Part shown: positions 47,601 to 61,571 of the stretch, in pieces
Position numbering within the stretch: position 1 is the stretch's first letter
Layout: each line of letters starts with the position of its first letter
Source of the DNA: Datisca glomerata
Lineage: Eukaryota; Streptophyta; Magnoliopsida; Cucurbitales; Datiscaceae
Reading direction: 5' to 3'
NCBI GenBank assembly: GCA_003255025.1
Contig: QANY01002360.1
Coordinates: 248,001 to 312,000 of the forward strand
Length of the DNA stretch: 64,000 nucleotides
The notes under the pieces: generated by a model
The model's database searches: none
Told to the model about the DNA's origin: nothing
Seen by the model: only the letters and a program-made list of their open reading frames with translations
Translations under genes and position numbers: made by a program

Positions 47601-50600
47601 ACTGACAAACCTGATAACAGAACAAGGAAGGAAGTGCATTGTAACTAAATAAGGTGACCTGTAAGTCAGTATCATATTTGATGATCCTGTGGTATAAGAA
47701 TATTTTTTTTTACGTGGTTTGAGAATATTAGCCACACAACAAACAGAATATCAATCCATTCAAAAGCAAATGTAAAGTCAACACCAATTACCTGCAAATT
47801 CTGCCATCAGAAAATCAAGTTCGCCATTTGTCTTCTTTTCATTAGATGCATGCAAAAGGGGCAAGATACTTTCATGTCTCTCCAATCCCGAAAGATAGCG
47901 AACATACTCGAGCTGACCAGAGAAATGTCGAGAAGGAGGTTCCTTATCCAAAAGACTCAGAAGAGGTCTTACTTGTTCTTGCTGAGTACTAATGGTTCCA
48001 GAAAGCCCATTAGATGTAGATTCCATAACTTTTGGAGACCTGTCTGTGGAAGTCCTATTAGCAGAACTGACTACCCTTTGCTGTCTGAGTTCACCATCTG
48101 CTCGAGAAGGATCGATCTTCCATCTGTCTAAGTTTTCTCGGTCTTTAGATGTACTGGCAGATGGATCTTTAGATGGTAGATTCACAACTTTATCAAAAGA
48201 AGTTGGCTCTGGCAATTTAGAAGCAACTGAAGCTTCACTCACAACATTGCTAGTTTGAGATCTATCAGTGTCTATGGATAGGTAACGTGGGTCCGATTGA
48301 TTGGGGTCTATTCTCTGGGACAGTGAAGTTGAAGCGCGTGAAGGCTCTTGTGTTGCAGCTGACAAGTGATGATCAATTAACACATGCCTAACCTTGTTGA
48401 GCTCCGGTTGATCTGTTGGAGATAGTGAAGGCTCACTCTGAATAAATATAGGATGGCTAGAATCCAGTTGTCCAGAATGTGGACGCTGAGCTGAGCCATC
48501 AAATGGAAATCCACCTCCACCAGATATAGAAGCTAGCCGAGTTGCCTCATTCAAACTGTAAAGGGTGTTAATCAGCCTAAGCAGTATTCCATTCTTTGCA
48601 GCTATACGACAGAAATCATTTCTTGGGGTTGATCGCTGAAGCTTAAAAATCTGCCACATTCCATCAATAGCTAGGTGAACCATTTCCCTACATATAAAGA
48701 GCTTATTCAACACATTTTGAAACTAAACGTTAACTGAAAAGAAAAAAAAAAGGAAAAGAATGAACAAAAGAACGGAAAAGGAGAATTGAAAAAAAAAGAA
48801 CATCATGAACACAGTAAAGAAGTGAACGTAGACATGCGGAGCGGAACGGATGCAAATTTCAGGTAAACCCTGAAATGATCAGGAACCAGATTTAATATGA
48901 CTAACAAAATTATATACCACCATTAGAACATCAATAGTAGACACCCATAAAAGAACAGCTGCTATTGAATTTCAAGCATTTCTCTACTCCATAAAGCCCA
49001 GTTAACTAAAGATTCGGTACAACTCCCAAACAAAATAGCTCCATTCATGCCAGAAATAGTAACAGACCTGTACTTTGCATAATCAGCTTCTAGAAAACCC
49101 ACCAGGACAGGTATTCCGCGGCAAGCAATGAACATTTGCAATGTCAAGGAGCTGCATAAAAGAAACGAAACATCCGCGACTAAATTTAAGTCAAAATTTC
49201 AATAAGAAACCAGCAGGGCAATGATAAAACCTAAAAGTAGACACTCCAAACCTTGATTGACAAAGCTGCTGCAAAAAATAAGCTGCTTCCATACGAACCT
49301 CTCGGGGACGATCAGGCACAGAAAAGCCCATAACCAAAGGAATCTGATAGCAAACTTAGCAGTTGATCAATATTCAAAACCATTTGACAGGCAACATATA
49401 ATGATGATGCAACAATAGAGGCTTTAAGCATCATCTGATCACATTTAGACATTCGTACGAATTATAAATTTCCCTATATTGAAACTTCACAATCCAAAAA
49501 TTAAAAAATGAAGGTTCCACATACAGAGCTGCTTTTACTATTTGCAGGGCAGTCACACAATAAACTTTATAAATGGACAAATGTTCCTCTTTACTGATTA
49601 AATCTTATGTTTTTCTTATAGGAAACAGAAAATACATATTAATAATTAAAAAAATGAGTACAAGAGCAGGATTTGGAGGATGAGTAATCCACCAAAAACT
49701 GAAAACTGAACAGAACAAGAACAAAACAGACACTGAAATCCAAAATTACACACAACTACATCCATAACAAATTCCAATTATAATAAAAAAGAAGACCAAG
49801 GGGTATCTTTAAAAAGTTTCGACTTTGACGACCAAGAAGAAGCCACAAGAATAATTTTCTTCCATAAAATAGATTCATCCGCAACCGTGTCTTCAAAAAT
49901 TCTTCCATTTCTCTCAAGCCAAAGGACCCAAAATACTGCAAAGATAGCGTGATACCACAAAACATTTTTCTTTTTATTTCCACCACTGAAATCCAATCTA
50001 ATCAACATCTCCACTGTAACAACTTATTCCTATCGATTTTTACATTCAAAAATTATGCTTACTGCAGATAAATTGTAGAAAGAATATGAATATCTAGAAT
50101 AGAGATAATTCGTGGTATTTTAATTCTAATGCAATTTTTTCTTGCAAAAGATTAAAATGAATAAAGTGTTCATAAACAATTTTATGATTTATATCATCAA
50201 CATCTCCCACGAGCAAGTAATGAAGACCTTGCTCAAAAGCTTCATTTGCATTTCAGCAGGGACGACGACTATTGTATCAAACACAATTTAATATATAAGC
50301 ATCATACTTAGGAGATGTTTTCCCAATCTCAAAGAGAAAAAAACTTGTCAAAAGAAATTTCAGAGATAAAAATATTCATCTCGATAGTTACCACATCAAA
50401 GCAGGATGATATATATGGGAGTGGAGGACTTAGAAAACCAATTCTTTAGATAACATTTCTAGAGAGAAAAAGTAGAGGGAATCAGAATAAAGAAAAAGAT
50501 AGAAAAGAGGGGCAAAGAGAGGAATAACTTTAAAAGTTCGACATTGGTGTGAATAAAAGAGAAGGATAAAATTGTATTATAGCATGTACTAGGCCGATGA

Positions 50601-53600
50601 AGAGCAAAAATGGCTCTGTATTTAGCACCACCCTTAGAAACTACTATAATTTTCTGGTGGCCAATACAATTTTGTCCACAAATCCAATAATTTACTGTAA
50701 TATTACATGCATACTTACCAGACCAACAAGACAGGCATTTTCTTGGAAATCAGTATTGTCTTTGATTATCTGATTTATAAGTTGGAGCGCAGAACAGATA
50801 ACCTGAAATAGGAAGGGGTACCAAAACCTCGATTAAACTATAAAAACTAATTCCTAGGATAACTCATGTCATAATTTTATTTAGTAAAATATCAGTGAAT
50901 CTATACTTAAGAAAGTTCAAACCAGGGAGGGTTATCCAACATACACGGGTTTTGGGTACTTCAAGCAATTCCATTAGAGGAAGCAAACCATGCTGGGTCA
51001 CATAAACAAGTTTCTGCTCAGGTCGCTGGCGAAAGATAGCAATAAGTTTCTGACAGGAAGACACAACCACGTCTTCTGGTTCCTCGGGTCTCAATGACCC
51101 TACTAATCTGCTGAACTCTACGGCCTATCAATTGAGAGTATGGTTAAGGTTATTATTTATTTATGTCAGAAGATAATTCAATCCTGCATTACAATCGGAA
51201 TGTAAACATATAACCAATCAGATGACGTCTACATTAGAGATATGTTGCATACACAACAATGAATACTCAACATTATAGATCCCACTATTCAGGAATGAGG
51301 AGTACCTGCAGAGGAAAAAGATTTTCTCCTGGCAACTTTTCATCAAAAACCTGAATAACACAAAAGAAAAGTTTTTCAGGTGGAATGAAAGAAAGATATT
51401 GGCAACAACGATATGGATAATGAAAGAACTTGGCCATGTCGTATTGGTAGACATACCAAACCATCAATATCAATGACATCATCCTTCAAAACACCTATCA
51501 TAAGGCGCAATAGGTCACCCCCACCATTTGCCTGCCCCATCTCATTTTCCATCTGCTTTTGAGCAATTGTAGCCCTCAACTTCGTTGCCAGATCATTTTT
51601 CCCAGTATCATTTACTGGCACATCGCCTTGGTTCAAATGTGACGCAGACGCTGATGTTGATGCTTCAGCAGCCTGATCCCCTCGTTGTTTATCCAATGGA
51701 TGAAATAAATCTTCCAATGAAGCATCTCCTGGAGTGTCACTAAACCTACTTAGCTCATTCCCTCCCAAATTGACCGACATCTTTGAAGCCTTCAAAAGTG
51801 TCAATTACACCAATCCATGAGTTTCAATGCTACATATTCACACTTGTTTGTGATCAGTGGAACATTTAGTGTGAATGGTTTCAATATCTTTAAAAGATTA
51901 AACACGAAACATGTTGCTCAACCAACCAGACTTCACTACAAACTCATTGCAAGAGTAGGCAATGAAAACCGGTATCTAGATTCCTTTTATTTACAATCTG
52001 TGGTTATAGTTTACGACTATACAACAGTCAGATGGCTGCTTTAAAGCAGTAGTGTTTTAGGGTGTAAATTGCAGGATGCAAGCGCAACGCCCACTAGTGG
52101 CATAATAAAATGGGTGAATTACATTAAACCCCTGTATTTTGCCTTAATTACAGACACCTCTACTAGTTTCAAAACATATACACGTACACACTTCTAGTTT
52201 CATTGAAGTCAACATATAAGTCAGTGGTGGGTATTGTGATTGCATATTAAAAAAAATATAGGAGTCAAAGGTACAAATTTCTTTCCAAAATACTACTATT
52301 TTCTTATAAATTATAAGGTGATTACGAATATGTCTAAAACATTCTTTTTCTTTTCTTTTTGCCGAAATTTAAAATGGTTAGATCAAGATAACGAGATATC
52401 AATTAGAGAAGAGCATATTTTATCTTTTACATTAAGTTACTAAGTGCCTGGGAGCTGTGTAATTATCGAACAGTGGGTGTCCAAAGGCAAACTACAAATA
52501 AGGTTGGTGTAATTTACCCTGATAAAATTGATGATCTAACAACCCAAATTATTAGTAATAGGCAAAATAGTTACATAATAACATGAAAGGAAAAAGAAAA
52601 GAGCTACTAAAGCACCAAAAGACAAATAAAAAAAGATTATTGAGAAAAAAAGATGAGAGCAACAAACACAAAAGAGTACTATCTGGAGCAATCAAGAATG
52701 ATATCATGGAAAAGTAACTAGTTTTGATAAGTATGAAGATGGGAAAACAACATGAAACTTACCTTTTGAAAACTATTATCTTGACTTCTTGATACAAAAC
52801 CAAATGATCTATCTGCAACTTGACCAGAAGTTCCTCTTCCTCCATGTTTCTTAGACATGCTTTTCCCCCTAGATTCAGGAGATACCGCGTCACCATTCAC
52901 CACCACATCAGGGTCGGTAACCTTTGATACTTTGTCATGTTCAATTGGCTCCGGGGCAGCCACTTCCATAGTTGAAGACTCGTTGACAGAGCCATTTGTG
53001 AGAGTTGGCTTTTCATGGATAGCTAGGGTGAGAACTTGATCTGATTGAACATCATCTTCTAAGTTGCCTCTCCCCTCCTTGACAGAATTAGAATCTGAAG
53101 CATGATCCTTGTCTAACATGCTCACATCAACATCTTCAGCTGACAATAACTCTTTCACGGAGCCCTGTAATTTGAGCTATCCACATTTATTATCGTGGAA
53201 AGTAATAAATTCCAATTTCGACATTTGACAAGATCCAAGAGTATATTCATAGAGAAGAATTCAATAACATAAAACTTTCGCAACTTTACAATCCAAATAA
53301 GCTACTTCGACTTTAGCAGCCAAAGGTCTTCCACCAGAGCTCTGAATATCTCCAGGAATTTCAGTATCAGTCGAAGCATCTTCCTGAACATCTCTGCCGA
53401 AAATAAAAGACATTTTATCAACAGCGTACAACTATGCTTTGGGAAAGAAAAGGGAAAAGGCAAAGCCATACTGAAGAATGTTGCTGAGTGTAATATTGTC
53501 AAACAACAATAATTTTGTAACGAAACAGAAATAGAGCTCAGATTTTCAATCTAGTATATGCACCTTATCTCTAATGACAAAGCTCTAAATGTTGAGAATA

Positions 53601-56600
53601 TAGAATATACATATTAAAAAACTTATGTTAAAGAGGTACATATGTATGTAATCATTATCTACTCCCAAGAAATGTCATGGGACAAGGCATTTGGAAATAT
53701 TAGTTTGGAATAAAGGCATAGGGAGGAAGAAAAAGTGAGAATGGAACACACAAACTCATAGGTCATGAAATAAAAAGAAAAGATAGTCAGACCCTTGGAT
53801 TTATCATGAAAATTTGCATAGACTCTGGAATTGACCCCCCATAGTCACAACACCGAAGTTAGAACTAATCCCAAGGAGAATCGAACCGAGGACCATGCAT
53901 CTGAACCACATAGCCACGGATGTCCCTATTCACCGAGCTACACAGAGCCGGATGTTCAAATAAGCTGACTTATTCTAGCATAAATTACTAATTTGTCATG
54001 AATATCACCAATGCCAAAAAACGATGCCAGTGCAAGCCAGTGTCTTTGCTAGTACCATTCTCAAGTCATATGTATAACTTCTCTAGGGGTCTCCAAGCAT
54101 CTAAAGTATCTTATTTTGGATAAGACAAGCATCTTAAATACATTATTCATAAAAAGAATTCAAAACATAATTACAAAAAATAGTGCCATGTTAGGATATT
54201 AACCCAAGAAAGCACTTATCATTTTCTTCTATTGACTACCTTATTGTTCCACTGTGGCGCAGAGAAGACTGCAAAGCACGTCTATAGTTTTGTATCCAAG
54301 GGTGAGAAAGCAATGTTTTTGCATCTGGCCTTTGCCTGGCATCCTAAAATAGGCAACTAAATGTTAAATAAAGAAATTTTATACTTAAAAATGATCAGAA
54401 TTAGCAGGCAGTGAGAGAGAGAGAGAGAAAGAATATAGGCTGTGTTAAAAGTTTACTGAATCACCTTATAAAAAATGAGTTTAGTTAATAAAACGATAGA
54501 AAAGACAATAATTGCACCTTCTTAAAGCATTGACGAAGAAAATCCGTAATGTCTGGAGAAAGCCTATCAGGAATTGGAGGATGCTCGTCCTGAAAAAGAG
54601 GTGAGGTAGACAAATATGAAGAAACTAGAGAGAAAATTTTGGCAGAGTGCAGCAAATTAAAACTATTTCTCTACCAGCAAGTAACTAAAAACCCATGAAC
54701 AAAAGGACAACACTTCAAACAGAAAATAGCGCAAAACACCCATCACTGAAACTTTTTCCAGAAGAAAATAGCAGGATGAGTAATTGGGAAGGCGTCTGCT
54801 ATGTAATAACAATTGCAAGAAATCACTGTGTATAAAGACAAAGAACTGCACCTGAACAATGCGAAACAGAGCTGGCATTGGCTGAAGATCATAATAAGGA
54901 GGTACACATGTAAGAAGTTCAATCACCGTGCAGCCAACACTCCAAATGTCAGAAGCAGCGCAAACCCCTGACATTTCAATTACCTGAAACATTTTATCAA
55001 AATCATGTATCCTGTTTATACTACAACAGAAAAACAAAACAGCGGATTTATTCTATCTACTATCATTTCCCATAATAGCTAGTATTGAAAGCTAATATTG
55101 AGCTGTTGAAGCAACCAGTGTGCATGCCCATTCTAAGAAACAAAATCTCATCCTTGCTCTTGCGCACAAAATGAGATTACAAAGTCGGCTATTAAATTAT
55201 ACCAACTCATTAACATTATATAGTGATGTTGAAAACAGCTCTTCACAACATGGCGAAATCATAATAATAACAAATAGTGATGCAAGACAACAAAAAGAAA
55301 CATCAACATAAAAATGAAAAGCCATCAGGACAATGCTGAAGAGTGAAACTGTAAAACATTATACAGCGCCACTCTGGTCATGCCTTGATATTATATTATA
55401 ACTATTTGTTTAATAAGACGTGATTAATAATGTATTTTACACTTCTATTGATAAGAAGCGAAAAGCATTGAAAATTAACACACACAAAAAAAGGACAAGG
55501 TCTTTCAAAAAAATAAACCATGACCATACAGAAGGCCACTAGTACAAGATAGACATAAAAGAGTTCTATAAATCCCAAAGGAAAAAGCTTTCAAATGGTA
55601 CCTCTGGGGCCATCCAATAAGGAGTTCCAACTACTGAATGTGTATTAACATCAGCCTCATTCAACTTCGTTGCAACACCAAAATCAGCAAGTTTCACAAG
55701 ACCCTAACAGCACAAATGAGGACAAGTATGAACTTATAGGAACACAAATAAACATATAAAAAATACTAAAGGAATGATGAATTAGAAACTGTATTAGAGG
55801 ATAAAAGTAAGATCAGAAGTCAAATATACTGTACAAGATTAAGAATGAAATAATGGGACCATGTAAGTACCACTAAACAATACACGAAACTGAGACATTT
55901 TTAATTGCTAGCTTAGGAAACAACATAGAAAATACCAATAGCTGAGTGCACAATGTTGCACTCGGAAAAACGTACCAATAACATGTCTAAAAGAACTAGA
56001 AAGAGAAAAAGAAAAAGAGCGAAAAGAGCTAGAGAGAGAGAGAGGACAAACAAAGGGTTACCTCTTTAGTTGTCAGAATGTTCGCACCCTTGATATCTCT
56101 ATGAATTACACCCTGTTCATGCAGATAAACCAAGCCTTCCAAAACCTGTCTCGCGTAAAAGCAATAAAATCAGTCCCGTATTCACGAGCCTTAGGCCCGG
56201 ATGAAGGGAACAAAGGGAATTAGTAAAATGAAAAGAAGGGAATTAAAAAACCTGAGCAATGTAAACAGCAACCAATGACTCTGGAAAAGGGCCAAATTTA
56301 TTTGGCTTAATAATGTTAGCAAGCGAGCCATTCTCCACATACCTGTGACATGCAGTATATACAGCTATTTCTAAGTTTTTGCAAATGAGGCTTTTACAAA
56401 ATCTTTTAATTGAAAGAGTTGAGGTGACTTACTCAAGTATTATGTGAAGGTGGGTCTTTGTTTTTAAGGATCCAAGATATTTCACAATGTTCTTGTGGTT
56501 CAAGTTCTACAGAAAAAAATACATTTCAAATGGCTTCAGACACTGACTGCTTAACTTCCAAAACTCACAAAGAAACGGGAAGTATTTACAGCCTAATCAT

Positions 56601-58842
56601 GAAAACGAACGCCGAAGATAATACACCATCAGACAAATCATAACACCAAACAAGGAATGCAAGGACATTGTTACAAAGCCCAAATAGTTTTATCTGTTTG
56701 TAATAACAATCAAGAAATATGTTGGATATCTTCCCCCAACACAGAAGAACCCTTATTATAGTTAAGGAATACCGTCAAAAAGTTAAAAATGATAGAAGGT
56801 AAATGGACTCAACATTAAAGCCATAACCCATTAAACATATAAAAAAATATCAAAAGTGTATCAGCCAAAGCCTTGGCGAAGAACATGTGCTGGAATGCAT
56901 TAACGGAACAAACTAGTGGTACACTAAAAAAAGCAATCTAATGGTAGAAAGGGAGAAAGACGTACCTTCAATAAATCAATCTCTTGCTGAAACATTAATG
57001 GATCATCCCGCCAATGACATAAAGATGAAAAGAAATGGATGAATTAGACAAATGAAAAAAAGGATAGAAAACGTACTAACTGCATATCAAATAAACTTGA
57101 TATATGTTATACGATTTCTGATCTGCAAACTCATAAAATTACTAGATTTGATCTATAATAGTGCTAAAAACAACAATTTGGGAAAATCTTATTTATGCAC
57201 AGGCCACATGACACAGATGAGTAGAGACCTTCTCTTAAATTCGTTTCTTAGCAACCTAAAATCGGATTTGAGTTCCTACCTGGCTACCTCAAAAGAAAAT
57301 TCTTCAAAAAATTATCATTAATATGTGCTATGTAGTGAATGGGTTTCAAACTAAAGACAGCCAGGTTACTGATGGCTAGATGCATGTATTGATGTAAACA
57401 TGACTAAGAAAACAATATGACTTTGATACACATAACACCAAAATGCAAAGGAAGTGAAAAAAATTGTTGACAGTAAAGAAGTGGAATAATTTCAATGCAG
57501 TAATTTGAGGACATAATAATAGGTCTAAATAGTCATCAAATAGAGCCCAAAAAGAGGTAATAGTTATCAATATAGTATTATCATATATATCTTATTGAAC
57601 TAATAAAGAAAATAAGCGAATTTATTACTAAATAACAAAAAATTACAAAATAATATAAAAATTGATCGCAGGTCCAACCACATAAGGAAAAAAAGAAAGA
57701 AAGATAAATAACTTTCTAAAGATGCACTGCAAAATGACTTCCGATCAGAATTGAAAAGAAAGAAATCCAAATTATAGAATAGATCATTGTTCAAACCATA
57801 ATAATGTTGAGATCTTCCTGAGCAATATTCTCCAAGGAAACTTGCTTAATGGCAACAAAGTCCCCATTCTCTAAATCCAAACCCTTGTAAACTCGCCCAT
57901 ATGCCCCTTTCCCAATCTCATCTCCAAGCATCTGTCCAGATTTTCACAAGAAGTCATAAATACCACACCGAACTGACAATTTCTAGTATTTCATAGCATA
58001 AACAATGTAAGACTCCAAAGCCTAATTTAGTAACTGGAGAAAAGGGGAAAAGGGGGAAAGGGGGAAAAAGGATCATTTTAGCTTAACAAAGTATCAACTG
58101 ATACAAAATTGTGTCTGACATTATCTAGGTACGATAAACTTCTTTTCGACAAAACAAACCAAATATTTCATCGAAATTTTCTCCGATCTCTTCCTTTTAT
58201 AAGATCCAAGCAACATATTTCTCACAAAAAATTTCTCGAGTGTCTTCGTTTTCCAAACATCTAGTATTACAACATTAAAAAATTATAGAGCACTTCTATG
58301 AAAGAACTATTTTAACATTGCACTCAGCTCATATGCACTTATAGAGGGCTGATATGTGGTTAAATTATAAACGCAAGCACTACAATATGAGAAAAGCTTG
58401 TGACTCAAAAACAAAACAGCATTACCATTTTGAACTTCTAGCTCTCACTCACTACATTTGGTTGCCGATAAATTAGCGAATTCACATGAATACACCCACA
58501 GGGCCATCAAACAAGCACATTTAATACCATGTTATAGTAGGATCAACCATCTGGATACATTACACTGTACTTGAACAAACAAGCTACTTTTTCCTCAGCT
58601 CATAAAAGATGGAAACCATTTAATTCATCAATTTCCTAAGTTGTCATCACAAAATGTCAAAACATTTTCACATTTATTTACCTACATTTCCAAAAAAAAG
58701 TAAGCACCTTCCAAACACCAATACATGACGAATGCGAAAACCATCAGAATGCATAATTCAAGCGAATTTTGCCGATACATACATATTTGTTGTCAAGTGT
58801 CTTGGATTTGTGGAAGGCTGAAGATGCCGTCTGGCGAGACAT
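44696..58842 (-). CDS. MAP3KE1: MAP3K-epsilon protein kinase (24 exons)
   Basis: Exons, 5' to 3' on the minus strand: 58842-58783, 57931-57797, 56986-56966, 56506-56433, 56342-56252, 56145-56062, 55703-55602, 54983-54852, 54589-54518, 54343-54240, 53393-53306, 53164-52763, 51789-51457, 51350-51306, 51124-50945, 50802-50719, 49343-49252, 49151-49068, 48687-47792, 47343-46955, 46859-46725, 46394-45988, 45677-45563, 44872-44696. Phases agree throughout and give 1,433 residues. The N-terminus [20 protein letters not shown] and the end KALHINTVL fit the plant MAP3K-epsilon / Cdc7-like family. Kinase: GKGAYG (27-32), ATP lysine K49, HRD (142-144), DFG (162-164), GTPYWMAPE (181-189). A serine-rich linker (about 290-480) and ARM-type helical repeats (about 580-1433) follow. 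In Arabidopsis the family acts in pollen viability and cell division, at the plasma membrane. All splice sites look intact. Confidence 0.95.
49615..50030 (-). mobile_element. LINE (L1-type) 3' fragment in MAP3K-epsilon intron 16
   Basis: Minus-strand frames at 50014-49778 and 49986-49756 (a frameshift apart) encode [15 protein letters not shown], then [13 protein letters not shown] and SKLFKDTPW. This is the zinc-binding C-terminal segment found at the end of plant L1 reverse transcriptases. It is followed by a short 3' untranslated tail with TTGTACTC and T-rich runs. It is 5' truncated, as usual for LINEs, and in the same orientation as the host gene. Confidence 0.7.
52112..52519. mobile_element. 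Mutator-like MITE in MAP3K-epsilon intron 12
   Basis: Termini GGGTGAATTACATTAAACCC and, on the other strand, GGGTAAATTACACCAACCTT are inverted repeats of a type widespread in plants. They are flanked by TAATAAAAT (52103-52111) and TGATAAAAT (52520-52528), a 9 bp duplication with one mismatch, as expected for Mutator-like elements. About 408 bp; no transposase. A plus-strand frame inside (52240-52443) is not convincing. Confidence 0.75.
53770..53955 (-). mobile_element. Possible tRNA-derived SINE in MAP3K-epsilon intron 10
   Basis: On the minus strand, GTAGCTCGGTGAATAGGG resembles an RNA polymerase III A box, and CCTCGGTTCGATTCTCC about 45 bases later a B box (GGTTCGANNCC). The order and spacing fit a tRNA-like SINE head. 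A body of about 100 bases and a T-rich end follow. No flanking duplication was identified. Not a tRNA gene: no cloverleaf can be drawn. Confidence 0.4.
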
Positions 58843-61130
58843 CGCTTCCGAATTGGGGGCTTGCTCGGGGACAAAACCTAGACGTAGTCCATTACAAAGG
58901 ATTGAGTTACTAAATAGATTCCGCGACGGAGGAAAGTAGTCGAGAGGAAGAGAAGGAAGGCGGAAGGAAGAAACAGGCGGGAGGCCTCCGATTGTTGGGC
59001 TTTCGTACCAAAGGTGGTGAAAATGACATTGATTATATATAATGACCGATTAAAGAGCCTCCAACTCCGAGTCTGAGCATTGCGGACACTCTTGAAGGAC
59101 ACTTCTGTCAATTACATTTACGGCTCCAAATGGAAATTTCTTTTAGAGGTTTCGATACACTACGCAAGAGAACATGGAATACACGGTGGAACCACTTGTA
59201 TTTTTTTTTATTTTTAAAAAGCGACAATAAAATTACTAACAAGTTGAGTTGACGCAGTTGATTAAACCCTACACTCATATCTTATAGGTCGTGCATTCGA
59301 GTCATATTACTCACATTCCTCTTAAAATTTATAATGTACTTTGACAAAAAAAAGTTAATGGAAAGATTACTAAGAAAATATTATGCAAAAATAGTCAAAT
59401 TTTCAAAATCTCTACGTGAAAACTATGGTTGCATATGAGTACTATTTGTTTATATCAGTCAAGCATTTTTCAATAATTTTTATTAATTTTTTTAATCATC
59501 CGGCCACTTACTTAACTCTTCTTTTAAACCCTGACTATTCTTATTTTCTCTTTTTTTCTCTCAAAGTTTGTTTTATTGACAAAAAAAAATTAGACATATA
59601 GTCTCACAACAATAGTGTAAATTTAGTAGCAGTTATGACAAGACTATTCACCTATGGTGCTAAAAATAGTAATTGGATTGTCTGAGCAACGGAAGACAGG
59701 ACAATTTTACAATCGTGAATCATTCGATCAGATCTGAACGGTCTAGATTGCGTGAAACAATATTTGAGAAAAAAGATTTTTTTTTTAATTTTTTAACATT
59801 TGATACCAGTCATCCTGATCACTTTAGACGAACAATTGGGATTAAACTGCCACTCTAAAGTTGGACTCCAACTGCAAAGAATCATCATCCCTAAAAATAA
59901 TAGGTTTGTGTTTGGAGCTAAAATTAAGTAGACAAAAATACGATGAAAAGTAAAAAATGATGAGAAAGAAATAAGTGACAATAGATATAAATTGTAAACT
60001 CGATATACAGAACACTTCATTGAAAAAAAAACTAAGGTTAAACATATTTCTTCATAATTATCTTCCTTATAGTTTCGAAGGTGGTAAATAATTAAATGAT
60101 AAAAACATGGATAGTACATGAGCTGCCAGGTTTATGGAATTGTTATCTACAAAAATATATCCTTGGTTTTTCTTGAACAAGAATAAAAACTAGCATATAA
60201 TGATCAGAAATTAGTTGTCCTGCACTCTTGCTAACCCATATGATTTGGCTCGTTGGAAAGTATTGAAGATCTGCTACTTCTTTTAACTAGACGACTCTTT
60301 TAGATGACTAATTTTACTACCACCATGACCACTACTTGGCTAAGTGGATACTCTTCATTTCCCTTTTTTTTAATTGGTTGGCATCTTATTTTAAATCTTT
60401 AGTTTGTGTAATAGCCATGTAAATTGTCATAGTTTATCGATACATATTTATGATCAGATATATTATAATACGAAAAAGATATATTATAATACAAAACAGA
60501 GAAGTTACAATAACTCAAACTCATTCTCTTGAATAATATACTAAAACTATTAAATCAACATACATTTCATTCAAATTCTTAATTAATAGTGAGAATGTTT
60601 AAGGATTCGAAAGATTAAAGGCACATCGATTTTTTTCTCTCTTCAAAGAGACAGTGAACTTTAGATAGACCTCTGAACTGTATAATCTTTTGACTAGGAA
60701 GGGCAAAAAACTACTGTTTAGCTTTTGACTCTGGAACTGGAAGCCTAAACCTAGGATTCAAGAAAAGTCTATCATTTGTTAGTATGATGGTGGAGCCACA
60801 TATCTGGACATAAAACAATATTGGAAGTCCCCAATATCAACGTGCTATGTCTAGATCCGACAAGATACGAGGAAAGTATAATTAAGAATGAGTAAAAGAA
60901 TGAGAATAAAATTAAAAGTAATTACATGGGACTAAAAATCGTTCTCATCTTTATTTTCTCTATATTTCAGTGATGTCAAACGAACGTCATAGGCAGAGAG
61001 AGCACTCGTGACATGGATGCTCTTGATTATAGGACAACCCATAAGACAAAACAGAGAGAGAGCGAGCAATCGCATCTCTATTTATATGAGAAACATTTTT
61101 TATCAACTGGAACTCGTGGGAAGTTACTGG

Positions 61131-61226
61131 TTAAAAAAGTTAGACACACACCCAGAGGGAAGGGGGAGAGAGAGTTAGACACACACACCCAGAGGGCGGG
61201 GGGGAGAGAGAGCTAGACACACACCC

Positions 61227-61229
<3 letters not shown>
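61131..61229 (+). repeat. Minisatellite of about 35 bp, three units
   Basis: Units begin GTTAGACACACACCCAGAGG and continue with a G-rich GGAAGGGGGAGAGAGA part. The third is cut short and runs straight into the GA tract. Located about 165 bp beyond the AlaRS stop codon. Confidence 0.85.

Positions 61230-61272
<43 letters not shown>
61230..61272 (+). repeat. (GA)n microsatellite, about 21 repeats
   Basis: Uninterrupted GA dinucleotides; likely length-variable between individuals. It seems to have grown from the GAGAGAGA end of the neighbouring minisatellite units. Confidence 0.97.
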
Positions 61273-61275
<3 letters not shown>

Positions 61276-61393
61276 ATAACTAAATGTCTGCAATATATTA
61301 GAAGCACAATAGCGTTTGTTAAGCAATAGTTTTATATGGTAAACTTTTGGTATGATTTCCTTCAAATATCAAGACAATGTTGCTGAAAAATCT

Positions 61394-61571
61394 TCACCCT
61401 TTCAGTTTCAATGATGCAAATGAAGTCGCTAGATCCATGGCATCATTTACATGTGACGCATCCGTTCCCTGAAAAACACAGTGCATCTTATTAGGCCAGA
61501 TATGTGCAAGAAAATAGAACCAACTTGAATCCAAGCCTCATCTTCACCTGAGCTTTGCATAAACTGCCCAA

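Larger units (their letters stand above)
58843..61393. other. MAP3K-epsilon upstream region and intergenic DNA to AlaRS 3' end
   Basis: 58843-59000 is purine-rich (GAGGAAGAGAAGGAAGGCGG on the plus strand), so it reads as a CT-rich 5' leader on the minus strand before the MAP3K ATG. Around 59240-59310 a diverged stretch with GGTCGTGCATTCGAGTC could be a SINE relic. The rest is AT-rich with no supported gene. Confidence 0.5.

Noticed and set aside
47850..48258. Plus-strand ORFs at 47850-48131 and 47992-48258
   Set aside because: They are antisense shadows of the large exon 19 of MAP3K-epsilon.
53830..53955. tRNA gene on the minus strand
   Set aside because: A- and B-box-like motifs are present, but no acceptor stem or anticodon arm can be drawn; a SINE head fits better.
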